Source: CAYFJO01 sp964343305 (GTDB lineage Bacteria > Planctomycetota > Planctomycetia > Pirellulales > Pirellulaceae). From it: a stretch of 46,781 bases of DNA. The notes beneath the pieces are model-generated. The model was not told the DNA's origin, did not search any database, and was given only the letters and a program-made list of their open reading frames with translations. Within the stretch, counting starts at the first letter, position 1, and each line of letters begins with the position of its first letter. Where the stretch lies: the NCBI GenBank assembly GCA_964343305.1, contig CAYFJO010000032.1, positions 1 to 46,781 of the forward strand, written 5' to 3'. Shown in pieces: positions 25,020 through 34,300 of this stretch. A program made the translations under genes and the position numbers.

Positions 25020-25382
25020 CTACCGACCCACAACGCCAACCGTTGGGAACTGCACAACGGGCGGTTGCACAACATAGACGCCGGGCGAGTGATAAACTTG
25101 GCGACGCGAAAGAATTCCCAACGGTCCTGGCCGATAAACAACCGTCGTCTGACCCGGATAGTAAACCGCTGGCGCCGGAACATACTGCACCGTGACCGGC
25201 TGCACGGGCACAGGTCGATAGACAACGGTGGGTGCCGGCGGGTAGTAAACGGTGACCGGTGGACCACTGTAATAAGTCACCACGGGCACGGGATATTGTG
25301 CGTCCACCTCGCTCGGCAACGCCAAAACCATCGCCGTCAAGCACAACGTCACACAAACCAGTTTCTTCGCAATTTGGTTCAT
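25020..25382 (-). CDS. Small secreted Pro/Tyr/Val-rich protein
   Basis: The 120-residue product has a clear signal peptide, MNQIAKKLVCVTLCLTAMVL through LPSEVDA, probably cut before QYPVP. The mature part is low complexity, built from short units such as VTYYSGPPVTVYYPPAPTV and VVYRPGPLG, rich in Pro, Tyr and Val and with almost no charge. Similar short secreted proteins are common in planctomycetes and may be wall- or matrix-associated, but no function is known to me. ATG 25382 has GAGGAG about 8 bases upstream, which settles the start. It converges on the hydroxyacid dehydrogenase gene. Confidence 0.82.
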   Translation of the reverse strand: MNQIAKKLVCVTLCLTAMVLALPSEVDAQYPVPVVTYYSGPPVTVYYPPAPTVVYRPVPVQPVTVQYVPAPAVYYPGQTTVVYRPGPLGILSRRQVYHSPGVYVVQPPVVQFPTVGVVGR

Positions 25383-25538
25383 CTTCGCTCTCCTCTGGGT
25401 ATCCACAAACACCGGACCAACAAACATTCATCCTAAGCGCCTGTTTTCCGCCTCGCAAGGGTTTGCGTGCTACGTTTGAAAAATGTGGATTTGTCGATTA
25501 TCGTGGCGTTCACGGACCGCCCCATTTGGAGAGATTTG

Positions 25539-28082
25539 ATGTCGCACAACCGTCGCCTCGGTATCACACTCGCGATTCTCGCCTTTGTGTCGCCGCTCGT
25601 TAATGGACAAGATCGAACCGGTCCCTTCACGCACGCACCGCGCAGCGTCCGCAGCCTCGACCTCGATCAACGGCACGTACGGCTGGAATTGAATTTCAAT
25701 TGGGACAAGCAGCAGATCGTTGGCCGCGCAACTCACACACTCGTGCCGTACAAGCCGCTACGATCCATCAAACTCAACGCAGCCGATATGCAGATCAAAG
25801 CCGTCACGCTGGTGGCCGACAAGATGCAAGTGCTCAAACATACGACCAAGAGGAACTCGCTGGACATCACGCTCGACCGCGAATACGGCCCGCACGACGA
25901 AATCAAAATCGCAATCGACTACGTGGTGACTCGGCCCGAGTTCGGTGCCCACTTCGTCGTGCCCGACAAGAACGAACCCACACAACCCAAGATGGTGTGG
26001 ACACAAAGCGAAGATGAATACGCGCGGTATTGGTTCCCGTGCGTCGATACCCCGGCCGATCGATTGACCAGCGAGATCGTGGCCACGGTACCGGAGCATT
26101 TCTACGTGCTGTCGAACGGCACGCTGATATCAAAGAGAAAAGACAACGATGGTACACAAACTTGGCACTGGAGCCAGAAAAAGGACCATGTGCCATATTT
26201 GCTGTCCGTGGTCGCTGGCGAATTCGAAGTCTTCGAACAAGAGTGGCAAAGCATTCCTATCCAATCGTTCGTGCCCAAGGGACGTTTGGCCGACGCGGCG
26301 CGATCGTTCGAAAAGACGCAGCCCATGATGGACTTTTTTTCCCGCAAGATCGGCTACAAATATCCCTGGTCCAAATACGCTCAGATTTGCGTGGACGAGT
26401 ATCAGTGGGGAGGCATGGAACACACGTCGGCGACGACGTTGAACATCAGCACGTTGCACGACCAGCGGGCACACTTGGACGTGTCGAGCGACAATCTCGT
26501 GGCCCATGAACTGGTGCATCAGTGGTTCGGCGACTTGATGACGTGCAAGGACTGGGCCGAGTTGTGGTTGAACGAGAGTTTCGCCACGTATTTCGCCACG
26601 CTGTGGACGGAAGAAGATCTTGGTTGGGAAGAAGCAACTTGGGCCCGTCATGTCGAAGCGAACAATTACAAAGGCGAAGACAAACGTTACCGCCGGCCGA
26701 TGGTCACGTACCGCTACAATCGACCGGGCAACATGTTCGATGGTCATTCCTACCCCAAGGGTGCCCGAATTCTGCACATGCTGCGCTACGAGCTGGGCGA
26801 CGCGCTGTTCTGGCGAGCGATCAATCGATACACAACGGTCAACCAATTCCGCTCGGTGGAAACGGCCGATTTCCGCATCGCCGTCGAGCGTGCGACCGGC
26901 CAAAGCATGACATGGTTTTTCGATCAGTGGATTCACCACGGCGGCCATCCCGATTTCGAAGTGGCTTGGGATTGGGACGACCGCGCCAGCACGGTTCGCT
27001 TGACGGTCAAGCAAACTCAAAAAGTCGACACCATGACGCCGCTGTTTCGCACCAAGGCGGAAATTGAATTGGTGACACCAGGCAAAACAACCATCGAGCG
27101 GATCACGTTGTCGAAAGCCGATGAAACTTTTCATTTCAAAGTCGCACAGCGCCCTACGCGAGTCTGTTTTGATCCCCAGGATTGGCTTCTCAAAACGTTG
27201 AAATTCGAAAAGGGCAAAGAGGAACTGCTGGACCAACTGGCCAACGACAAACACTTGATCTGCCGTCATCGCGCCGCGAAGGCCCTGGCCGAATTCAGCA
27301 AACACGACGACGTCCGCGACGCGCTGATCCGAGCGACTCAGCAGGACAGTTTTTGGGCCATCCGCAAGGAAGCCACCACGTCGCTTGCAAAATTCAAAGG
27401 TGACCCGGTCCGCAAAGCATTGCTAACCGCGGCCCGTACGGACGAAAAGTCGTTCGTGCGGCGCGAAGCGATCAAATCGCTTGGCCAATTCGCTCACGAC
27501 GACACGCGCAAGGTTCTGCGACAGATCGTGGAACACGACGCTTCTTATTACGCTGTCGCCGAATCGTTGAAGGCGCTCGTCAAGATCGACCGAAAAAACT
27601 GTGCCGACGATCTGCTCAAGGCGTTGTCACGCGACAGCCATCGGGAAGAGATTCTCAAAGCGGCCACAAATGGCCTGGTCACGTTGAAAGACTCTCGCGC
27701 CGAATCGCAGTTGCGCGACATATTGACCCAATCCCTTACACCGGCAAAGCGTGTGGTTGTCATCGGCGCTCTGGCTCGCTTGAAACCAGAAGACCACCAG
27801 ACGCGAGAGCTGCTGGCCGGGCAACTCGCCGACAATCGCCGCAACGTCCGGCAATCAGCAATTGACGCGATGGTCGCGCTGGCGGACGTGGAGGCTCTGG
27901 ATGCACTACAATCCAAACGCAATACGGAGAAGAACCACCGCGTGATCAAGAAGCTCGACGAAGCGATCAAAAAAGTGCAAGAGAAGCAAAACGATTCCGA
28001 GAAACTACGCAAAGAAGTCGAGTCGCTCCGCAAGCAAAACCGTTCGCTTGAAGAACGGATTCGCAAACTGGAGCAAAAGTAA
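25539..28082 (+). CDS. Secreted M1-family zinc aminopeptidase with HEAT-like repeats and C-terminal coiled coil
   Basis: The 847-residue product begins with a signal peptide (RLGITLAILAFVSPLVNG) and an M1-type N-terminal beta domain. The exopeptidase motif GGMEHTSAT is followed by the zinc site HELVHQWFGD (His 323, Glu 324, His 327) and WLNESFA (Glu 346), the standard HExxH-18-E spacing; HSYPKGARIL supplies the likely catalytic Tyr. From about residue 565 on, short helical pairs (AAKALAEFSKHDDVRDALI, REAIKSLGQFAHDDTRKVL) look like HEAT/PBS-type repeats, and the last 35 residues form a charged coiled coil. M1 enzymes remove N-terminal amino acids. ATG 25539 has GGAGAG upstream. It leads a rightward run of secreted-protein genes. 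Confidence 0.93.
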   Translation: MSHNRRLGITLAILAFVSPLVNGQDRTGPFTHAPRSVRSLDLDQRHVRLELNFNWDKQQIVGRATHTLVPYKPLRSIKLNAADMQIKAVTLVADKMQVLKHTTKRNSLDITLDREYGPHDEIKIAIDYVVTRPEFGAHFVVPDKNEPTQPKMVWTQSEDEYARYWFPCVDTPADRLTSEIVATVPEHFYVLSNGTLISKRKDNDGTQTWHWSQKKDHVPYLLSVVAGEFEVFEQEWQSIPIQSFVPKGRLADAARSFEKTQPMMDFFSRKIGYKYPWSKYAQICVDEYQWGGMEHTSATTLNISTLHDQRAHLDVSSDNLVAHELVHQWFGDLMTCKDWAELWLNESFATYFATLWTEEDLGWEEATWARHVEANNYKGEDKRYRRPMVTYRYNRPGNMFDGHSYPKGARILHMLRYELGDALFWRAINRYTTVNQFRSVETADFRIAVERATGQSMTWFFDQWIHHGGHPDFEVAWDWDDRASTVRLTVKQTQKVDTMTPLFRTKAEIELVTPGKTTIERITLSKADETFHFKVAQRPTRVCFDPQDWLLKTLKFEKGKEELLDQLANDKHLICRHRAAKALAEFSKHDDVRDALIRATQQDSFWAIRKEATTSLAKFKGDPVRKALLTAARTDEKSFVRREAIKSLGQFAHDDTRKVLRQIVEHDASYYAVAESLKALVKIDRKNCADDLLKALSRDSHREEILKAATNGLVTLKDSRAESQLRDILTQSLTPAKRVVVIGALARLKPEDHQTRELLAGQLADNRRNVRQSAIDAMVALADVEALDALQSKRNTEKNHRVIKKLDEAIKKVQEKQNDSEKLRKEVESLRKQNRSLEERIRKLEQK

Positions 28083-28146
28083 CCATAAAGGTGTAGTTTG
28101 GATGATGGCGAAGGCGACTGAAGAAAGTCAAACAAGGGTAGAAGCC

Positions 28147-29526
28147 ATGTTTCGCCAACGCACTCATCTCCTACTGCTGCTCGTCGTGCTGGTTACGACT
28201 GCGAGGGCGGGTGAGCCGAAGGTCATCGACCTCGGCGACCGGTTGGAGCTGTTTGTGGACAGCTTCCTCATTGAGCGGATGGAAGGCGCGAAACTGAAGC
28301 TCCACTCGCCACGTGAGGCGGAAGTCGTCTGGCGTTATCAGCATCCGCTGGAGAGCCCGAAAGCGGCGTACTTTACGGTGTTTCAAGACGGCGATGATTT
28401 TCGCATGTTCTATCGGGCAAGCCCGCGCGACATGCCGGATATGATTTGCACGATGGTCAGTCCGGATGGCATCAAATGGAAGCGGCCTGAACTGGGACTG
28501 TTTGAGTTTCGCGGCACAAAAAAGAACAACATTATTTGGAAGGACGGACAGTCGCGGATCACACACATGTTTGCGCCCTTCAAGGACACCCGGCCCGACG
28601 TCCCGGACGACCAGCGTTACAAAGCATTGGCTGGCAGCCCGATTCACGCCTTGGCTTCGTCCGACGGGATTCGCTGGCGGTTGCTGGCGGAGAAGCCGAT
28701 CCTGACGGGCACAAACTTTGACTCGCTGAATGTCGCTTTCTGGGATGCGAGGCGCAACCACTACGTACTCTATTGCCGGCATCGTTTAGACGGCGGTGTG
28801 CGGTTCATCGCGACGGCGACTTCAAAGGACTTTTTTCGCTGGAGCGAGCGACAGCCCATCGACGTGGGCGACGCGCCGGTCGAGCACCTATACACCAACG
28901 GCACGCTGCCATACTATCGCGCCCCGCATATCTATCTGTCATTGGCCAAGCGGTTCCTGCCCGAACGGAAACGCGGCAACGATGGAGTTTCTGACGCTGT
29001 ACTGATGTCGAGCCGCGACGGACTGCACTTCGATCGCACGTTCCTTGAAGCTTGGATTCGCCCCGGTCCCACGAAAGACAACTGGCTCGCGCGGAGCAAT
29101 ATGCCGGCCTGGGGCATATTGCAGACCGGTCCAGAGGAACTGTCGGTTTACTATAGCCAGGGCTACGGAACGTACACCAGCCAGCTTCGTCGTGGCGTGT
29201 TGCGGTTGGATGGTTTTGTGTCCGTTTCAGCACCGTACGATGGTGGTGAACTGGTCACCAAGTCGTTTCGATTTCGCGGCAACAAGCTAGTGCTAAATTA
29301 CGCCACCTCGGCAGCCGGCAGCGTGAAGGTAGAGTTCCAAGACACCAATGGCCGCCCGATTCCAGGCTGGTCGTTAAGCGATGCAACGGCGCACTACGGT
29401 GACTCCACTGCCGAGGCGTACGTTTGGAAGAAGGGCGAAAACGTCTCCCCCCTGGCCGGCAAGACCGTTCGCCTGCGACTGGTGATGAAGGATGCTGACC
29501 TTTACTCGCTGCGGTTCGCGCCGTAG
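28147..29526 (+). CDS. Secreted GH32/GH43-like five-bladed beta-propeller protein
   Basis: The 459-residue product has a signal peptide (MFRQRTHLLLLLVVLVTTARA) and repeated blade-like motifs: FRMFYRASP, ICTMVSPDGIKWKRPELGL, HALASSDGIRWRLL, NHYVLYCRH, ATSKDFFRWS and LMSSRDGLHFDR. The 'SPDGIxW' pattern is typical of GH32/GH43-like propellers, many of which act on glycans, and of a planctomycete group of unknown specificity. The C-terminal 100 residues (VKVEFQDTNGRPIPGWSLSD) resemble a beta-sandwich. I cannot place the catalytic acids with confidence. ATG 28147 has AAGGGT upstream and begins the signal peptide. It lies 64 bp after the aminopeptidase gene and 121 bp before the esterase gene. Confidence 0.75.
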   Translation: MFRQRTHLLLLLVVLVTTARAGEPKVIDLGDRLELFVDSFLIERMEGAKLKLHSPREAEVVWRYQHPLESPKAAYFTVFQDGDDFRMFYRASPRDMPDMICTMVSPDGIKWKRPELGLFEFRGTKKNNIIWKDGQSRITHMFAPFKDTRPDVPDDQRYKALAGSPIHALASSDGIRWRLLAEKPILTGTNFDSLNVAFWDARRNHYVLYCRHRLDGGVRFIATATSKDFFRWSERQPIDVGDAPVEHLYTNGTLPYYRAPHIYLSLAKRFLPERKRGNDGVSDAVLMSSRDGLHFDRTFLEAWIRPGPTKDNWLARSNMPAWGILQTGPEELSVYYSQGYGTYTSQLRRGVLRLDGFVSVSAPYDGGELVTKSFRFRGNKLVLNYATSAAGSVKVEFQDTNGRPIPGWSLSDATAHYGDSTAEAYVWKKGENVSPLAGKTVRLRLVMKDADLYSLRFAP

Positions 29527-29647
29527 CGAGCATCACATCAGTCAATTCCGTCAAGGAAGGGCAATTGCTAATTGTGGCGACCGATCTTTCACGCCAAAAT
29601 ACAGAAGACTTCCGCGTTCCATCACCGCACTTTTGAGGATGACGAAT

Positions 29648-31222
29648 ATGCGTTTGAATATCCTACTCCGCTGCGTGGTCGCCGGACTGCTTCTGGGGCT
29701 GTCCGGCGCTTCTGTTCGGGCCGAGTTGCGTCTGCCTGCCGTGATCTCAGATAACATGGTGCTGCAGCGTGATCATGCAAATCCCGTCTGGGGTTGGGCA
29801 AAACCGGGCGAGAGAGTGGTCGTTACCATTGCCGGTCAAACCATAACCGGAAAGGCAAGTCGGGACGGTCGCTGGAGACTCACCCTTCCCAAACTTTCGG
29901 CACAGCACGAACCGATCGAAATCCACGTACGAACGTCATCGGGTACAGCAAAGACGATTCGGAATGTGCTGATTGGTGAAGTCTGGTTATGCACGGGGCC
30001 TTCCAACATTTATTGGCCCGTGCGGCGCTGTGACAACGCAAAAGAAGAGATTGCTGCGGCCAAGTATCCAAAAATCCGATTCTTCACCGTCAAACAGAAA
30101 CTGGCCGATCAACCTCAAGACGACTGCGCTGGCAACTGGGTTGCCTGCAGTCCCCTGACTGTTGGCGACGTCTCAGGGATCGGCTATTTCTTTGGTCGCC
30201 ACATCCACAAAGATGTCGATGTTCCGATTGGAGTCCTTCAGAGCTTCTGGGGTGGATCGCGGATCGAAGCATGGACAAGCGAAGAGGCCCTAACGTCGCA
30301 ACCTGCCTTGAAACCGATCCTTCAATGGTGGGAAAAGGAACGCACCCGTTATGTCGAAGAGAGGACAAACGAAAAGTACCAAGATGAGTTGAAACGCTGG
30401 ACACAACTCGTCGACGCTGCCAAGAGCGCAGGCAAAAAGGCTCCTCCGCGTCCCACGAAACCGGTGGATCCTCACACCTCCCAACATCGACCCGCTTGTC
30501 TGTATGACGGAATGATCGCTCCCTTGATTCCGTTTGGAATACGGGGCGTGATTTCCTACCAGGGGTTAGGAAACCTCTACTGGGCGGAATACAGCCGCGT
30601 GCTACTGCCAACGATGATTCGCGATTGGCGCTCATGTTGGGGTCAGGGAGATTTTGCATTTGGGATGGTACAGCCTGCTCCCTATCCCTGTGACAGGTGG
30701 TCGAGACAGAAGAAAGATGCATACGCCCTTCAACGTGAAGCGCAGATACTCGTCTTGGATGAACTTCCGAATACCGGCGTGGCGCCGACTATGGATGTCG
30801 ATGATCTTGATGAGCTGCACTTCACGAACAAGCAAGTTGTGGGGCAGCGATTAGCCCAATGGGCGTTAGCCACCCAGTATCGAAAAGATGTGCCATATGC
30901 TGGACCGTTTTACGAGTCGATGACGATCGAAGGCAACAAGATCCGAATTCGATTCACACACACCGCCAAGGGCCTTACGACCAACGATGGGCTTGCACCA
31001 ACGCATTTCTCTGTCGCTGGAACTGATAAGACGTTTCATCCGGCCACTGCGATCATTGAAGGAAACACGGTTCTTGTTTACAGCGAACAGGTTGGTAAGC
31101 CGGTCGCAGTCCGCTTTGCCTGGAGTGACACGGCGATTCCGAACTTGGTCAATAGCGATGGGCTACCGGCCTCTATCTTCCGGACGGATGTGCCTTCATT
31201 GCAGGATTCGCAAGACAAGTGA
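29648..31222 (+). CDS. Secreted sialate O-acetylesterase-like (SASA/SGNH) protein
   Basis: The 524-residue product has a signal peptide ending near RAELRLP, then LPAVISDNMVLQRDHANPVW, the usual start of bacterial sialate 9-O-acetylesterase-like proteins. The nucleophile block reads GEVWLCTGPSN (Ser 119), where most relatives have GQSNM. GVLQSFWGGSRIEAW and GVISYQGLGNLYWAEY match later SASA blocks, though GLGN replaces the more usual GExN. DELHFTNKQVVGQRLAQWAL supplies the expected His (391). Members remove acetyl groups from sugars such as sialic acids or decorated plant polysaccharides. The start at ATG 29648 has GAGG 9 bases upstream. Its place among secreted glycan-related genes fits a debranching role. 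Confidence 0.88.
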   Translation: MRLNILLRCVVAGLLLGLSGASVRAELRLPAVISDNMVLQRDHANPVWGWAKPGERVVVTIAGQTITGKASRDGRWRLTLPKLSAQHEPIEIHVRTSSGTAKTIRNVLIGEVWLCTGPSNIYWPVRRCDNAKEEIAAAKYPKIRFFTVKQKLADQPQDDCAGNWVACSPLTVGDVSGIGYFFGRHIHKDVDVPIGVLQSFWGGSRIEAWTSEEALTSQPALKPILQWWEKERTRYVEERTNEKYQDELKRWTQLVDAAKSAGKKAPPRPTKPVDPHTSQHRPACLYDGMIAPLIPFGIRGVISYQGLGNLYWAEYSRVLLPTMIRDWRSCWGQGDFAFGMVQPAPYPCDRWSRQKKDAYALQREAQILVLDELPNTGVAPTMDVDDLDELHFTNKQVVGQRLAQWALATQYRKDVPYAGPFYESMTIEGNKIRIRFTHTAKGLTTNDGLAPTHFSVAGTDKTFHPATAIIEGNTVLVYSEQVGKPVAVRFAWSDTAIPNLVNSDGLPASIFRTDVPSLQDSQDK

Positions 31223-31367
31223 CCAAACGCGAGTTGCGACTGCATTTTATCAAGTAGCCGTGTGACGTAGTTGTGAAGAGCGTTTCTTGCGTGGTGGTTA
31301 CTGACAGACGACCGTCGCACGGCATGTTAAACTGGTTTTCAAATTTGCTTGTAGGTGACATTGGCCG

Positions 31368-34300
31368 ATGACTAGACATCACGATTCGATTTCAATTCTG
31401 CTCGCGTTCATTGTCGGCTGGACAGCTCACGCGGCTCACGCCGATTGGCCAATGTTCCGCGCGGACGCAGCACGATCAGGAATCAGTCACGAATCGATTG
31501 AATTGCCTTTGTCGGCGAGATGGACGTACGAAGCAAACCAAGTGCCAAGTCCTGCGTGGCCGGATCCGGTCAAAGAACGGCATCGGCTTGATTTTGATTA
31601 CGCTCCTCAGATTGTCGTCTCGGCGAAGACTGTGTTTTTCGGATCGTCGGCTGATGATACGCTCCGTGCTCTGGATGCCGAAACGGGACGGCTGCGCTGG
31701 AAGTTTACGACTGGCGGACCGATTCGATTCGCGCCCTCTGTTTACGATGATCGAGTGTATCTCGCATCCGATGACGGATTTCTTTATTGTCTTCGTGTGG
31801 CAACAGGTGAATTGGTTTGGAATTTTCACGCTGCTGGTGATAGCAATCAGGTGTTGGGAAACGGTCGCCTGATTTCCCGCTGGCCGCTCCGCAGCGGTGT
31901 GCTTGTGGATCGCGGAATCGCGTATGTGACGGCGGGAATGTGGCCCTCGGAAGGCGTAATGATCTACGCGCTCGACGCCGAGACGGGGGAAGTTCGCTGG
32001 TGCAACGACACGTGTGACACGAGATATCTTGCTCAACCACATGCGAGTGCTTATTCGCTGACGGGCGTTTCGCCGCAAGGTTACTTGCTCGCGTCAGACG
32101 ACTTGCTTTTGATTCCCACGGGGCGAGGCGTGCCGGCGGCGCTGGATCGCAAAACGGGCCGGCTCCGCTATTTCAAACCGGCCGACAGTAAAACTCACGG
32201 CGGCAGTTGGGCGATGATATCCGGAGATCGATTATTCAACGGTGGTCTGGTTTATGAATGTGCGACGGGCGATCAGATCCTGTGTCCCACGACAAAAACG
32301 CCGCTCTGGGCAAAACGAGATTATGACTTTGGCACGAGGCAGCATGTGCTTGGGTATCGTGGCGATCGGGTGTTGGCACGAGGCGAGCAAGTTTTTGGGC
32401 GACGGACAGGTTATTGTCTGGCGATGGCGGGTGACACCTTACTCGAAGGCGGTGACGGGCTATTGTCGGCATTCGATTCCGGCAGCAAGAACGCAGCAAC
32501 CGTTCTTTGGCAAGCGAAACTACTGGGGCAAGTGCGAAGCATTGCCGTAAGCGACGGCGCAGTCTTCACATCAACTGACCGAGGGACGGTGCATTGTTTC
32601 GGATCGACAAGTAGCCGGATTCGTGAGAATTCGGATGTATCGAGCAAGGACCGCCCGAATTCTCACGAATCCGGCTACACAGTGAGTGACGCAATTCTCG
32701 GTCTAGCAAAACAATCGAAGATTACCAAAGGCTACGCGGTTGTTATCGGTGATGACCGTCTGGCAGAGTCGATTGCTCGCCGCAAGCAGATGCACGTCTT
32801 GTGTCTCGCCGAAAATGAGAAAGACGTCGCGGCGTTGCGAGAACGATTCGTTGATTCCGGCATTTATGGTTCACACATCGCAGTCCAATCGATCGTGCGA
32901 CTGAACAATGGTGACTACCCGCCGTACTTTGCCAACCTGATTGTTGTCGCCACACAGACCGAGCTGAAAGGCGACGAACTCTGGCGACTGTTACGACCGT
33001 GCGGCGGGTTAATGTGCTTTGAGGGAGAGGCAAAATCCGTAATTGAACAACTCGTCAAACAGGTCGAGGACGCGCCTGCCGAGCAGGGGAGAACCACAAA
33101 CCTAACCTGGTTGCGTCGAGGTAAACTGCCGGGTGCGTTCGATTGGGATTCTCAGTCAACTGCTGACCAGCGTGTGAGCTGGCCGTTGGAACTTGCCTGG
33201 TTCGGTGGCCCTGGACCGGCGCGAATGCAGGATCGTCACCACGCAGCCATCGCCCCGCCAGTTGTCGCCAACGGTCGCTATTTTGTGCCCGGCGAGCGGC
33301 ACGTCATCGCCGTAGACGCGTACAACGGAACCGAATTGTGGTCGCACCAATTCGCTGACGAGGTAAGTGACGATAAGTCGAAGCAAATCCGATTGACTGG
33401 ACTCGCCGCTGATGATGATTCGGCTTACTACGACACCGGTGACGGTTGGGTGCGCCTCGATGCTCAGACTGGAGAAGACGCCGGTATCGTCAACTCGCTG
33501 CCCGACGGCCTGCAAGTGTGGGGCCGTGTTGCTAAGCGTAAGCTGCCATTCGCGACGGCGCTCAGAACACATGCACTAACCGGCGAAAATGTTCCGCGCA
33601 GCTACTACCGTGCCTATGGCTGTAACCAATTGCTCGTTGCGGACACTGTCGATTTCTTCCGTTCTGGAACGCTCGGCCTGTACGACCTGAAAGACGACAG
33701 CGGGCTGCGGAACTTTGGCGGCATGCGGCCAGGTTGCTGGAGATCGCACAACGCGGCGTTCGGCGTGTTTCTGTCGTCGGAAGGCAGTAGCGGTTGCCGA
33801 TGTACGTACAACTTTCAAACGTCGTTGATGCTCGCGCCGGCCCGTACTCGCCGCAACGAAGACTGGGCCGTCTATCACGACCTACCAGCCGCTGGGCTTG
33901 TCCGGCGGATGAATATCAATCTAGGCGCACCCGGTGATCGGCGAGACAACACCGGCAAACTTTGGCTTGGATATCCCCGGCCCCGTGAACCAATTGCAAT
34001 GCAGCTTCCTGTCTCAATTGAATTCAAAGATTCAGACGGTCTCGGTCCCTACCACTTCGATTCTGATCGCAGCGTTGTCCACAACACGAAACGGCCGTGG
34101 CTCTATGCATCTGGCTATCGCGGCATACGTCGCGTAACGATCACGCTCGATCAACAGCAACCAATCGTATCGAAGCAACTGGATTCCTCGCCGCAGATCG
34201 ACGGGCGACTATCGAGTGACGAATGGCCTGAAAGACCACAAGCGTCGCTTCGACCGGTTCACGACCGGCAGTCACGCGGTGCGCCGAATCGACGCTTGGT

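Noticed and set aside
26130..27305. 391-codon minus-strand open frame
   Set aside because: Antisense to the M1 aminopeptidase including its zinc site; no start signal or family features.
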